From CAJPPJ01 sp963545265 (lineage in GTDB: Bacteria; Bacillota_I; Bacilli_A; RF39; UBA660), in assembly GCA_963545265.1 (NCBI GenBank), contig CAUUHY010000007.1, positions 1 through 43,236 on the forward strand: 43,236 bases of DNA, written 5' to 3'. The position numbers were made by a program, and so were the translations under genes. How positions within the stretch are numbered: position 1 is the stretch's first letter; each line of letters starts with the position of its first letter. Below the pieces are notes generated by a model. It searched no databases, was not told where the DNA came from, and was given only the letters and a program-made list of their open reading frames with translations. Below are positions 15,489-24,219 of the stretch, one piece after another.

Positions 15489-18113
15489 TTATTTATTTTC
15501 TTTCTTTACTTTAATTTCAGCTTGTGCTGCTGCAAGTTTTGCTATAGGAATTCTATATGGACTACAAGATACATAGTCTAGTCCTATTTTATTAAAGAAC
15601 TCTATACTTTGTGGATCTCCTCCATGTTCTCCGCATATACCAAGTTCTAGATTAGGATTTGCTCTTCTTCCTAATTCTTTAGAAAGAATAATTAATTGAC
15701 CTACTCCTTTTTCATCGATATGTTTAAATGGATCTTCACTTAAAATATTGTTATTTAAATAATCATCTAAGAATTTAGAAGAATCATCCCTAGACATACC
15801 AAAAGTCATTTGTGTTAAATCATTAGTTCCATAAGAGAAGAATTCTGCTTTTTCTCCAATTTCTCTTGATAATACTACAGCTCTTGGTACTTCAATCATA
15901 GTACCAACTTTATATTTAAGTTCTTTTCTTCTTTCTTCCATTACTTTCTTAGCTTCTTGATCTATTATGTTTTTTATAAAACTATATTCTTTTACTTCTA
16001 AAATAAGTGGGATCATAATTTGAACATCTACTGGTACTTCTACTTCACTTAATGCTTCAAGTATTGCTCTTGCTTGCATTCTTGCTATTTCAGGATAAGA
16101 TACTAAAAGTCTAGAACCTCTATGTCCCATCATAGGATTAAATTCTTTTAAACTAGCAATCTTTTCCATTAAAGTTTCATAACTAACATTTAAAGCTTTT
16201 GCTAAAACTTCTATTTCTTCTTTTTGTTTTGGTAAAAATTCGTGTATAGGTGGGTCTAAAAGTCTTATTACAACTGACTTACCTGGCATAGAATTAAATA
16301 GTTCTTTAAAATCATCTCTTTGATATTTTAATAATTCTTTTATATGTTCTTCTCTTTCTTCTAGACTTGAAGATAAAATCATCTTTCTAAAATTAAATAT
16401 TCTTTCTTCATTAAAAAACATGTGTTCAGTTCTACAAAGACCTATTCCTTCTGCATTAAATCTATTTGCAATTAAAGCATCTTTTTTAGTATCAGCATTT
16501 GCTTTTACTTTAAGTCTTCTAAACATATCTACCCAAGACATAAATGTCGAAAAATTACCTGTTATTTCTTTTTCAGTTTTTTCTATATGTTCAGCGTAAA
16601 CTTCTCCAGTACTTCCATTAAGTGATAAATAATCTCCTTCTTTTAAGACTCTTCCATCTTTTAAAGTTAAAGTTTTATTTTCTTCATCAATTAATATTTC
16701 ACTACATCCTGAAACACAACAAACACCTATTCCTCTTGCTACTACAGCAGCATGAGATGTCATACCTCCATGGATTGTAAGTATTCCTTCTGCTATAAGC
16801 ATAGCTTCTATATCTTCTGGAGATGTATCAAGTCTTACTAAAATAAGTTCTTTTTCTCCGTTTTCTTTAGCTTTTTTTAAATCTTTAGAATCAAAATAAA
16901 TTTTACCAGTTGCTGCTCCAGGAGATGCTGTTAAACCTCTTGCTACTACTTGTGCTTTTTTCAAACTTTCTTCTTTAAATACTGGATGAAGTAATTGATC
17001 AAGTAAAGATGCATCAACTTTCATTATAGCTTCTTCTTTAGTAATCATACCTTCGTTTACTAAATCAACTGCTATATTTATTGCTGCTTCTCCTGTTCTC
17101 TTACCATTTCTTGTTTGTAATATATAGAACTTAGAATTATCAATAGTAAATTCCATATCCTGCATATCTTTATAATGATGTTCTAAAGTATCAGAAATTC
17201 TTACAAATTCTTCATAACAATCAGGAAATAACTCTTTTAACTTATCCATAGTTTGTGGAGTTCTAATACCTGCTACTACATCTTCACCTTGTGCATTAAG
17301 TAAAAATTCTCCAAATAATTCTTTTTTACCATTAGCAGGATTTCTAGTAAACGCTACTCCAGTACCTGATTTTTCACCACTATTTCCATATACCATTTCT
17401 TGTACATTTACTGCTGTACCCCAAGAATTTGGTATATTATTTAATTTTCTATAAGTTATTGCTCTTTCGTTATTCCAACTTCTAAATACAGCTTTTACAG
17501 CCCTTTCTAATTGAACTAAAGGATCAGTTGGAAATTCTTCATTAGCAAGTCTTCTATATTCTTCTTTATATATTTCTACAACTTGTCTTAAATCGTTACT
17601 TGTAAGTTCTGTATCTAAAGTAACTCCTTTATATTTTTTTATATCTGAAAATATCTTTTCAAAAGAACCTTTAGGAAGTGACATAGCTACATCTGAAAAC
17701 ATTTGAATAAATCTTCTATATGAATCGTAAACAAATCTTTCATTACCTGTTTTTATACTAAAACCTTTTGCTACTTCATCATTAATTCCTAAGTTTAATA
17801 TAGTATCCATCATACCGGGCATAGATGCTCTAGAACCACTTCTTACTGATAATAAAAGTGGATTAGATGGGTCCCCTAATATTTTACCTGTTTCTATTTC
17901 TAATTCTTTAATGTGTTCTTTTATCTCGTCTAATATTTCATTACTTAGTCTTTCATTATCTTGATAATACTTATTACATGCTTCTGTTGTAACAGTAAAT
18001 CCATTAGGTACAGGAAGATTTAATCTTCTCATTTCTGCTATATTAGCACCTTTTCCTCCAAGTAATTCTCTCATGTCTTTATTACCTTCTTTAAAGGCAT
18101 ATACATATTTCAT
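15489..18113 (-). CDS. ppdK: Pyruvate, phosphate dikinase
   Basis: An 874-residue enzyme of full family length that interconverts pyruvate, ATP and phosphate with phosphoenolpyruvate, AMP and pyrophosphate in the cytosol. The N-terminal ATP-grasp domain starts FKEGNKDMRELLGGKGANIA. The swivelling domain carries the phospho-His in GGMTSHAAVVARG (His about 453). The C-terminal TIM barrel ends with the PEP-site motif LGICGEHGGDP (catalytic Cys about 827). The start ATG 18113 has AAAGGGG upstream. It lies 14 bp behind the small membrane-protein gene, so it may be partly co-transcribed with the glycosyltransferase operon, and it is followed by a strong terminator. In anaerobes it commonly serves PPi-dependent glycolysis. 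Confidence 0.97.
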   Translation of the reverse strand: MKYVYAFKEGNKDMRELLGGKGANIAEMRRLNLPVPNGFTVTTEACNKYYQDNERLSNEILDEIKEHIKELEIETGKILGDPSNPLLLSVRSGSRASMPGMMDTILNLGINDEVAKGFSIKTGNERFVYDSYRRFIQMFSDVAMSLPKGSFEKIFSDIKKYKGVTLDTELTSNDLRQVVEIYKEEYRRLANEEFPTDPLVQLERAVKAVFRSWNNERAITYRKLNNIPNSWGTAVNVQEMVYGNSGEKSGTGVAFTRNPANGKKELFGEFLLNAQGEDVVAGIRTPQTMDKLKELFPDCYEEFVRISDTLEHHYKDMQDMEFTIDNSKFYILQTRNGKRTGEAAINIAVDLVNEGMITKEEAIMKVDASLLDQLLHPVFKEESLKKAQVVARGLTASPGAATGKIYFDSKDLKKAKENGEKELILVRLDTSPEDIEAMLIAEGILTIHGGMTSHAAVVARGIGVCCVSGCSEILIDEENKTLTLKDGRVLKEGDYLSLNGSTGEVYAEHIEKTEKEITGNFSTFMSWVDMFRRLKVKANADTKKDALIANRFNAEGIGLCRTEHMFFNEERIFNFRKMILSSSLEEREEHIKELLKYQRDDFKELFNSMPGKSVVIRLLDPPIHEFLPKQKEEIEVLAKALNVSYETLMEKIASLKEFNPMMGHRGSRLLVSYPEIARMQARAILEALSEVEVPVDVQIMIPLILEVKEYSFIKNIIDQEAKKVMEERRKELKYKVGTMIEVPRAVVLSREIGEKAEFFSYGTNDLTQMTFGMSRDDSSKFLDDYLNNNILSEDPFKHIDEKGVGQLIILSKELGRRANPNLELGICGEHGGDPQSIEFFNKIGLDYVSCSPYRIPIAKLAAAQAEIKVKKENK

Positions 18114-18127
18114 AAATAAACCCCTTT

Positions 18128-18523
18128 CTAGTTTAAATTATCACAAAATTTATTATAATCTTCAAATGAATATTTAAATTTTATTCTTCTATAAATCCCC
18201 CTATCATATATATTTATATCATAAATAAAGTATTTATATTTCATATTGAAATATAGTTGATGATTATTACATGTATATAGTGTAAATTCTTTAACATTTT
18301 CTATATCATAGTAATTTTTAAGTGCTTTATAACTTTTAATAGTTATTAATTCTAGCTCTTCTTTTTTATCATTTATAAAGTAAGAAAATCTAGGTATTTT
18401 TATGTTTTTATAATTATCTTTAATAAAAGTTTTATTAATTATCAATATAGTAAAAATAGTTAACAATATTATGATTACTAAAAGTTTTATAACCATCTCT
18501 ATATTTATTTTATTTTTTATCAT
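18128..18523 (-). CDS. Small single-pass membrane protein of unknown function
   Basis: A 131-residue protein with a basic start and one transmembrane segment (about residues 11-30, VIKLLVIIILLTIFTILI). About 95 external or soluble residues rich in Lys, Tyr and Phe follow, with two Cys (CNNHQLYF; FCDNLN). No family is recognised. It overlaps the end of the GT4 gene by 14 bp and so belongs to the envelope operon; a role in glycolipid or polysaccharide handling is a guess from context. Confidence 0.7.
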   Translation of the reverse strand: MIKNKINIEMVIKLLVIIILLTIFTILIINKTFIKDNYKNIKIPRFSYFINDKKEELELITIKSYKALKNYYDIENVKEFTLYTCNNHQLYFNMKYKYFIYDINIYDRGIYRRIKFKYSFEDYNKFCDNLN

Positions 18524-19586
18524 CTTTTGTTTTCTTTTCTTTTTTCATTTTACGATTTGTATAAACCATAGTATAAAAGTCTAACCACATATCAGATATA
18601 TGATCTTTTGAATAAAATTCATTTAAGTATTTAGAATTTTCTTCACCTTGTTTATAGAATTTTTTATCATCTTTTAATTTTAAAATTAATTCTTTAAATT
18701 TATCATTAAAATTAGCCTTATAATATTTTTCAAAAAGTATATCTTTATAAAGTTCTAAATCTCTTACTAAAAGTGGTTTATCTAAATTTATTGCCTCAAG
18801 TATAGCCATAGGGAAAAGTTCATGATATGAAGGTACAAATAATATATCTGCCATGTTATAAACATCGTTCATTTCTTCTCTTGGTACTATTCCTAAAAAT
18901 TTAACGTTTTTAGGTGGATTTTTAACAAGTTTTTCTAAATCTTTATAACCATCTGTTATAGCTCCAAAAGAAAATCCTCCAGCCCAAACAAATTCAATAT
19001 CAGGTAACATTTTTGCTACTTCTACAAAATCTAAAACACCTTTTCTTGTTTGTACTTGACCTACTCCAAGAACAGTAAATTTATCTTTAGGAATATTATA
19101 TTTTTCTTTTATTTTTATAATTTCATCTTTTTCTTTTTTATAAAATTTATCTCCTGATACATAGTTTGGTATATAAAATATTTTTTCTCTTTTTATACCA
19201 ATATTTACAAGTGAATTTATAAATATAGGATTTACTACTATCAAGTAATCAGCTTGTTTATAAAAACTTATAACATATTGCTTAAATATATCAAAAGCAG
19301 GCCATGGAAGTTTAATACTACCATCTAATGTTTCTGGTAAAAAATGAACATACATAACATTACAGTTTTTACTTTTATCCATCATTTTAAAATAATTTTT
19401 TAACTCTATAGTATGAAAATGATTTATATCACATTTCTTATTAGAATCTATTAATATTTCAAAATTATTAAATTTTTTATCTTTTAAAAGATCTACTAAT
19501 TCTAAATATACACTTCCTACTCCTTGTCCTTCTACTTTGTCAACAAGTCCTGCTAACATATTAATTTTAATTTTTTTATTTTCCAT
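18510..19586 (-). CDS. Family 4 glycosyltransferase
   Basis: A 358-residue GT-B enzyme. The N-terminal acceptor half includes LVDKVEGQGVGSVYLELV and a link region IFYIPNYVSGDKFY. The donor half has VLGVGQVQTRKGVLDF, VKFLGIVPREEMNDVY, ADILFVPSYHELFPMAILEA with the E-x7-E nucleotide-sugar motif, and no transmembrane segment. GT4 enzymes with a G-Q-G-V-G-S opening include glycolipid glucosyltransferases of Bacillota. A membrane glycolipid or lipoteichoic-acid anchor product is plausible but not shown. It overlaps the AAA+ gene upstream by 11 bp and the membrane-protein gene downstream by 14 bp, so the operon is translationally coupled. Confidence 0.85.
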   Translation of the reverse strand: MENKKIKINMLAGLVDKVEGQGVGSVYLELVDLLKDKKFNNFEILIDSNKKCDINHFHTIELKNYFKMMDKSKNCNVMYVHFLPETLDGSIKLPWPAFDIFKQYVISFYKQADYLIVVNPIFINSLVNIGIKREKIFYIPNYVSGDKFYKKEKDEIIKIKEKYNIPKDKFTVLGVGQVQTRKGVLDFVEVAKMLPDIEFVWAGGFSFGAITDGYKDLEKLVKNPPKNVKFLGIVPREEMNDVYNMADILFVPSYHELFPMAILEAINLDKPLLVRDLELYKDILFEKYYKANFNDKFKELILKLKDDKKFYKQGEENSKYLNEFYSKDHISDMWLDFYTMVYTNRKMKKEKKTKDDKK

Positions 19587-20676
19587 CTTCTATAACTCCC
19601 ATTCGTCTATTAACAGAATTATGCTCTTCTTTTACTACTTCATTACCAACTAAATAACTATTAGATACTTTTATATCATTTGGTTTATGTAATATTTCTC
19701 TATCAAAAAATATTGGTTCTATTTCTTTTTCTTCTTCTACTTCTTGTTTTTCTACCCTATCATAACTTAAAGTTTGAGTATTATATACTAAACCTTCTTC
19801 TTGATATATATTTTTAAATCTTTCTCTAAATTCTGGTAAAGCTTTAATTATTACATCACTATATATTAACTTAGTTTCTCTTATAGCTTTTTCAAAATCA
19901 GTTATATCAACTTCTTTTCTGTTATCAAACACTGCATAAGAAAAGGCACTTTTTAAAAGAGTTAAACTACAATCTGGATATCTACTTCCAAGTTCGTACA
20001 CTCTTTTAAATTCACTGGTTATTTCAGTAATAAATTTAAATATAAGTTGTTGTATATATGAACTGTACTTCATCTTTATTCCAGTTTCTTTTTCTATTTT
20101 AGGAAGTGTACCAACCATAATCTCTACTGTTTCATCTGCTGTTACTTCTCTTACATCAATTCTTTGAAATCTTCTTGTAAAAGCTTTATCTCTTAAAATA
20201 TATCTTTCATATTCTTCAGTTGTCGTAGCACCTACTATCTTTATACTACCTCTTCCAAGTCCTTCTTTAAATATATTTGCAAAATCAAGTGCTGTATCAG
20301 AATTTGAATTCATAAGCATGTGTATTTCATCTATAAAAAGAATGGTCTTAGGTTGTTTTTTTAATTCTTCTATTAATATTTGAACTTTTGATTCACCTTT
20401 TTCTGTAGTACCTAACATAGCTGCTGTTTGAATATTTATTATTTGAAAGTCTTTTAAAAAATCTGGAACTTCACCAATCTTCATTTTATAAGCTAAACCT
20501 TCAATAATAGCAGTTTTACCAACACCTGGTTTACCAACTAAAATAGCAGATTTTTCTACAGTTAAAAGTAGTAAGATAAGTTCTTTTATTTCTCTTTCTC
20601 TTCCAATTGCAGGATTAGTTACATATTCTTTAGTTGTATAATTAGTTCCATATTCTTCTAGTATACTATTATTCAT
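19576..20676 (-). CDS. Single-ring AAA+ ATPase related to the ClpA/ClpB first module
   Basis: A 366-residue protein. One AAA+ module spans about 20-290: NPAIGREREIKELI (Clp entry motif), Walker A VGKPGVGKTA, Walker B ILFIDEIHML, sensor 1 VGATTTEEY and Arg fingers AFTRRFQR. The pore-loop region AAMLGTTEKG is altered from the usual KYRGEFE. It lacks the Clp N-domain, a second ATPase module and a ClpP loop, so it is not a standard ClpC/ClpB. The last 75 residues are acidic and unique. It overlaps the genes before and after by 8 and 11 bp within a glycosyltransferase operon. It may remodel an envelope enzyme or serve the nearby type VII system; neither is proven. Confidence 0.8.
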   Translation of the reverse strand: MNNSILEEYGTNYTTKEYVTNPAIGREREIKELILLLLTVEKSAILVGKPGVGKTAIIEGLAYKMKIGEVPDFLKDFQIINIQTAAMLGTTEKGESKVQILIEELKKQPKTILFIDEIHMLMNSNSDTALDFANIFKEGLGRGSIKIVGATTTEEYERYILRDKAFTRRFQRIDVREVTADETVEIMVGTLPKIEKETGIKMKYSSYIQQLIFKFITEITSEFKRVYELGSRYPDCSLTLLKSAFSYAVFDNRKEVDITDFEKAIRETKLIYSDVIIKALPEFRERFKNIYQEEGLVYNTQTLSYDRVEKQEVEEEKEIEPIFFDREILHKPNDIKVSNSYLVGNEVVKEEHNSVNRRMGVIEDGK

Positions 20677-21148
20677 TTTCTATTAACCTCTTAATTAATT
20701 CTATAAAATTATCTTGATTTGATTTATATTTTCTAGGAATAAACTTTGATATTTTATTTATATTTTTTTCTAAATCATCTAACGTTTTACATCCTAAAAT
20801 GTAATTATCTAAACTAAATGCTTCAATAAGCTCTAATTGATGATCATTTACATGTTCATTATATTTAGAAAGCCTAGGCACTGCTATAACTTTTTTATTA
20901 TATTTTAAAGCCGTAAGTATTGTACCTACTCCTCCATGTGTTATTAAATATCTACAGTTTTTTAAATATTTATCAAAGTCTTCCATAGGCATAAAATCTA
21001 TACATTTTATAAATTCACTTTTATATTTAGTGTTTCCAAGTTGAACCACTACCTCTTCTTTTATTTTACCTGATTTCTTTAATTCTTCTATTTTTTCTAC
21101 TAACCTAGTAAAAGATTTATCTTGTGTTCCTAAACTTACAAATATCAT
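20669..21148 (-). CDS. Alg13/PssE-like glycosyltransferase subunit (GT28 C-terminal domain)
   Basis: A 159-residue protein matching the catalytic C-terminal half of GT28 enzymes: MIFVSLGTQDKSFTRLVEKI at the start, the membrane-proximal FMPMEDFDKYLKNCRYLI, the UDP-sugar motif THGGVGTILTALKY and KVIAVPRLSKYNEHVNDHQ. In this split enzyme type (Alg13/Alg14 in yeast, PssE/PssD or CpsG/CpsF in bacteria) this subunit binds the donor sugar and needs the membrane partner. The partner is encoded immediately upstream with an ATGA stop/start overlap. The product is probably a second sugar added to a lipid-linked intermediate. Confidence 0.9.
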   Translation of the reverse strand: MIFVSLGTQDKSFTRLVEKIEELKKSGKIKEEVVVQLGNTKYKSEFIKCIDFMPMEDFDKYLKNCRYLITHGGVGTILTALKYNKKVIAVPRLSKYNEHVNDHQLELIEAFSLDNYILGCKTLDDLEKNINKISKFIPRKYKSNQDNFIELIKRLIENE

Positions 21149-21615
21149 CAGTATATAAGTCCTCCATAGATACTATCTATATATAAATTTTTCATATCTT
21201 CCCACTGAACAACAAAATGTGTAACCCATTTTTCAACTATTTTCCCAGTTAAAGTTTTAGTCTTTCTATTTGCCATAGTTTCTATATAAATGCTTTTCTT
21301 TTTAAAAAGCTTAGCAATAAATAACATTGGAACACAAGTATGAGCTCCTGTTGTAATAATTACATCTGGTTTAAACTTTAAAAATATAATTAATGATTTA
21401 AAGAAATTAAATATAAATTTAAAAAGGTAAATAAATATATTTTTTCTAGTACCATAAACTAAATATTTAACATTATACTTTTCTTTTAATGCTATAGTTG
21501 ATTTATCTTTTTCTGTCACTAATAAATAAGGATAATTTGAAAATAAACTTTTTAACTGTAAAAGTTCATTCAAATGTCCACCAGTTGAAGAAATAAATAA
21601 TACTTTCTTTTTCAT
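21148..21615 (-). CDS. Alg14/PssD-like membrane subunit of the split glycosyltransferase
   Basis: About 155 residues. It starts KKKVLFISSTGGHLNELLQL (Gly-rich acceptor loop) and has a hydrophobic membrane-associated stretch (YLFKFIFNFFKSLIIFLKF), then PDVIITTGAHTCVPMLFIA and SIYIETMAN. It ends at YGGLIY as in the family. It anchors the Alg13-like subunit at the inner face of the membrane. I prefer ATG 21615 (GGTG 6 bp upstream) over the in-frame ATG at 21645, which has no ribosome site. Its TGA stop forms an ATGA overlap with the next gene. Confidence 0.88.
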   Translation of the reverse strand: MKKKVLFISSTGGHLNELLQLKSLFSNYPYLLVTEKDKSTIALKEKYNVKYLVYGTRKNIFIYLFKFIFNFFKSLIIFLKFKPDVIITTGAHTCVPMLFIAKLFKKKSIYIETMANRKTKTLTGKIVEKWVTHFVVQWEDMKNLYIDSIYGGLIY

Positions 21616-21653
21616 ATAATCACCATTTAAATTATAACATACCATTACTTTAT

Positions 21654-21687
21654 ATAAAAAAGAGAAATGTAAAACTACATATCTCTT
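21654..21687 (-). terminator. Terminator overlapping the end of the adenosine deaminase gene
   Basis: On the minus strand AAGAGATATGTA pairs with TACATTTCTCTT (one mismatch) and is followed by a T run. The stop codon of add lies inside the hairpin. Confidence 0.7.
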
Positions 21688-22652
21688 AATAAATCATTAT
21701 ATTTTTTAAATAATAAAACTTTTTCTTCTTCTGTTAAAAAACTGTGCTTAATTGCATTTAAATTCGATTTAATAATAGCTTCTATTGTTATTAAATTATA
21801 ATCTATAAGTTTTTTATATTCACTAGATAAGTTAATATTAGAAACAAGTCTATTATCGGTATTTATTGAATATAATACTCCAAGAAGAGAAAACAATTTT
21901 ATTGGATGATTTTGATATATATCTACACTATTGGTTTGAACATTAGAAGTAGGACAAATTTCTAACAAAATATTATTATTTTTTAACTTAGTAATTAAAT
22001 CAAAATTATCTATTGATCTAATACCATGTCCTATTCTTTTAGCATGCATATTAAGTGCTTCTTCTACTTCTATATAATTAGTTGATTCTCCTGAATGAAT
22101 TGTTATAGGTATTTTAAGTTCATTAGCATAATCAAATAAATCTTTAAATTCTTTAGTAGGATAAGCATTTTCATCCCCTGCTAAATCTACTCCCACAACT
22201 TCTTTTTTCAAATGTTTCTTAGCTAAAGCAATAACTTTTAAATTATCTATTTTAGAATCATTTCTCATCATACATAATATTAATTTTACTTTAAGTCTTT
22301 TGTCTTTATTTAATTCTTCATATACTATATCAATAAATTCATCCATAGATATATTTTTTATATGTTTTAAAGGTGCATATCTTACCTCTGCGTATATTAC
22401 ATTATCTTCTATCAAATCTTCTCTTAAAGATGATGCTAATTTTCTAATTAAAGATGGACTTTGAAGAAGAGATACAGCATAAATAAATTTATCTAAATAT
22501 TCTTTTAAACTAGATAATTTTTCTCCAGAAGTCATTCTTTCTTTTAATATTTTTTTATTTTCTTTTGTTATTTCACTAACTGTATTTATATTTAGTGATC
22601 CGTCTAAATGAACATGAAGTTCTATTTTAGGCATTTTCTTTAAATCTATCAT
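21675..22652 (-). CDS. add: Adenosine deaminase
   Basis: A 325-residue cytosolic zinc enzyme converting adenosine to inosine. Metal and catalytic motifs are intact: KIELHVHLDGS (two zinc His), TIHSGESTNY (His and catalytic Glu), KRIGHGIRS (His) and SINTDNRLVS (zinc Asp; the D-N form is common in bacterial members). The length is normal for the family. The ATG overlaps the TGA of the nucleoside phosphorylase gene (ATGA), so the two are coupled. Together they would turn adenosine into hypoxanthine and ribose 1-phosphate. Confidence 0.95.
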   Translation of the reverse strand: MIDLKKMPKIELHVHLDGSLNINTVSEITKENKKILKERMTSGEKLSSLKEYLDKFIYAVSLLQSPSLIRKLASSLREDLIEDNVIYAEVRYAPLKHIKNISMDEFIDIVYEELNKDKRLKVKLILCMMRNDSKIDNLKVIALAKKHLKKEVVGVDLAGDENAYPTKEFKDLFDYANELKIPITIHSGESTNYIEVEEALNMHAKRIGHGIRSIDNFDLITKLKNNNILLEICPTSNVQTNSVDIYQNHPIKLFSLLGVLYSINTDNRLVSNINLSSEYKKLIDYNLITIEAIIKSNLNAIKHSFLTEEEKVLLFKKYNDLLRDM

Positions 22653-23347
22653 AAACTTTCTAAAGCAATAATAAACATCTTATCCATTGCTTCTTCTCTT
22701 TCTTTAGAACTAATATCTATATCTTTAAAAAAGTGATTAGATACTGTAAGTAAACAACTAGCTTTTTTATTTAATACTCTAGCATTATGAAATAACGCAA
22801 AAGACTCCATTTCTGTACCTAAACAATTATTTTGTTTATACATTTTTAAATGATCTATAGAATCACTATAAAATACATCTGAAGAATATACTCTTCCTTC
22901 GTGAATATTAATATTTAATTTATTAGCTATCTCTTTTAATTTTTTATTAACCTCTAAACTTGGATAATTTAAATTACTAAGAGTATTGTTTTGAACTTTA
23001 GCATAACTTGAATCACTATAACTTTCTGTTACTAAAACAATATCTAAAGCTTCTAACTCATCAGCATAAGCTCCCACACTTCCTACTCTAATAATTAAAT
23101 CAACATCATAATCTTTATATAGCTCATAACTATATATTCCAATAGATGGCATTCCCATACCATGAGCCATAATAGTAACTTTTTTCCCCTTATAATTACC
23201 TGTATATCCATACATTGCTCTAACAGTATTAATTTCTTTTATATCTGTTAAAAATTTATTAGCCATAAATCTAGCTCTATTAGGATCTCCTGGCATTATA
23301 ACGATTTTTGCTATATCTTCTTTTTTAGCTTCTATATGTGTTGACAT
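22649..23347 (-). CDS. deoD: DeoD-type purine nucleoside phosphorylase with Asp-to-Asn change in the active site
   Basis: A 232-residue hexameric-type phosphorylase. It has STHIEAKKEDIAKIVIMPGDP (phosphate loop), MGMPSIGIYSYEL, RVGSVGAY and TEMESFALF (ribose-binding Met-Glu). The helix that normally reads V-S-D-H reads LLTVSNHFF here. The general-acid Asp (Asp204 in E. coli), which protonates N7 and contacts the 6-position, is therefore Asn, encoded AAT. Asn at the equivalent place favours 6-oxopurines in trimeric enzymes, which would suit inosine supplied by the coupled adenosine deaminase. Its own ATG overlaps the stop of the preceding small helical gene (TAATG type). Confidence 0.92.
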   Translation of the reverse strand: MSTHIEAKKEDIAKIVIMPGDPNRARFMANKFLTDIKEINTVRAMYGYTGNYKGKKVTIMAHGMGMPSIGIYSYELYKDYDVDLIIRVGSVGAYADELEALDIVLVTESYSDSSYAKVQNNTLSNLNYPSLEVNKKLKEIANKLNINIHEGRVYSSDVFYSDSIDHLKMYKQNNCLGTEMESFALFHNARVLNKKASCLLTVSNHFFKDIDISSKEREEAMDKMFIIALESL

Positions 23348-23664
23348 TATTTTTTCATCCTTTCTATCATTAATTTAAGATTATTACTAGTTAATCTTTC
23401 TGTTTCTTCACTTTTATCTATAACTTCTTTTTTAATATATCTTATAAATTCATCAAGTGCTTCATCATTGTTTCTAGATGTATAATCCATAAAATCTCTT
23501 AATTCCTCTAATTGATTTGCTACAAGACCAGCTATAGCACCAGTATTAATTAAATCATATAAAGCATCTTTATATTTAATAAAACTCAAGTTTATTTCTT
23601 CTCTTAAATCTTTTAAAGTTTCATAATATAAATTGATTTCTATTAAATTTAACATTCTTTGCAT
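23347..23664 (-). CDS. Small helical WXG-like partner protein (G-x-V-A turn family)
   Basis: A 105-residue helical protein with no signal peptide. The turn GLVANQLEE is at residues 46-54, the position of the W-x-G turn in WXG100 proteins; flanking helices are amphipathic and rich in Glu, Leu and Lys. It belongs to the same family as the products at 2772, 24220 and 26440. The ribosome site AAGGATAT precedes ATG 23664. It is fused transcriptionally to deoD (TAATG overlap), an odd coupling of a secretion-type protein to purine salvage. It is probably a type VII substrate or heterodimer partner; inferred. Confidence 0.65.
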   Translation of the reverse strand: MQRMLNLIEINLYYETLKDLREEINLSFIKYKDALYDLINTGAIAGLVANQLEELRDFMDYTSRNNDEALDEFIRYIKKEVIDKSEETERLTSNNLKLMIERMKK

Positions 23665-23856
23665 AATCTATATCCTTATTATAATTATAATAAATTTAAA
23701 ATTAATTCGATATTTTTTTATTTAATTAATATTTTTATAGTAAAGAAACAAAATGAATTAATTGTTTTTTTATAACTAACCATATATATTTACACTATTT
23801 TTATAAATATCTTAAATAAGTATATTTATTATTTATTTAATAAATATAACTACTAT

Positions 23857-23888
23857 AAAAAAAGAAATTATAAATAATTTCTTTTTTT
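23857..23888. terminator. Terminator after the WXG100 gene at 23899
   Basis: AAAAAAAGAAATTA pairs perfectly with TAATTTCTTTTTTT around a 4-base loop. The rest of the gap 23665-23898 is AT-rich promoter-like sequence with no gene seen. Confidence 0.8.
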
Positions 23889-23898
23889 GTTAAAAACT

Positions 23899-24207
23899 TT
23901 AATTTTCAGGGTAATTTCCTTGTGCCATAGCAGTCTCTTCTTCTGCACGATACATCTTTTCGATATATTCTTTTATATTATTAGTAATCGTTTTTAATGC
24001 TTCTATTTGTTGGTCAAAACGTTTTTTTGCATCATCCATTTTTCCCTTTGTAGCATCTGCATCTTTCCCAATCCATTCTATACCAATAACAGAATTTGTT
24101 TTGGAAACTAATGTTTCAACATTAGTTTCCATATCTGTAATACCTTTATTTAATTCACTTACTATTGCTTCTGCTTCTGTATAATTTATACTTATTCTAT
24201 TTGCCAT
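23899..24207 (-). CDS. WXG100-family (ESAT-6-like) protein
   Basis: A 102-residue helical hairpin protein with the hallmark turn EWIGKDAD (Trp45, Gly47). The C-terminal segment MYRAEEET contains Y-x-x-x-E, the type VII export signal. It has no signal peptide. It is probably secreted as a dimer through EssC. A partner-type gene precedes it by 12 bp (24220-24645), so the two are co-translated, and a terminator follows. Confidence 0.92.
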   Translation of the reverse strand: MANRISINYTEAEAIVSELNKGITDMETNVETLVSKTNSVIGIEWIGKDADATKGKMDDAKKRFDQQIEALKTITNNIKEYIEKMYRAEEETAMAQGNYPEN

Positions 24208-24219
24208 TATATATCCTCC

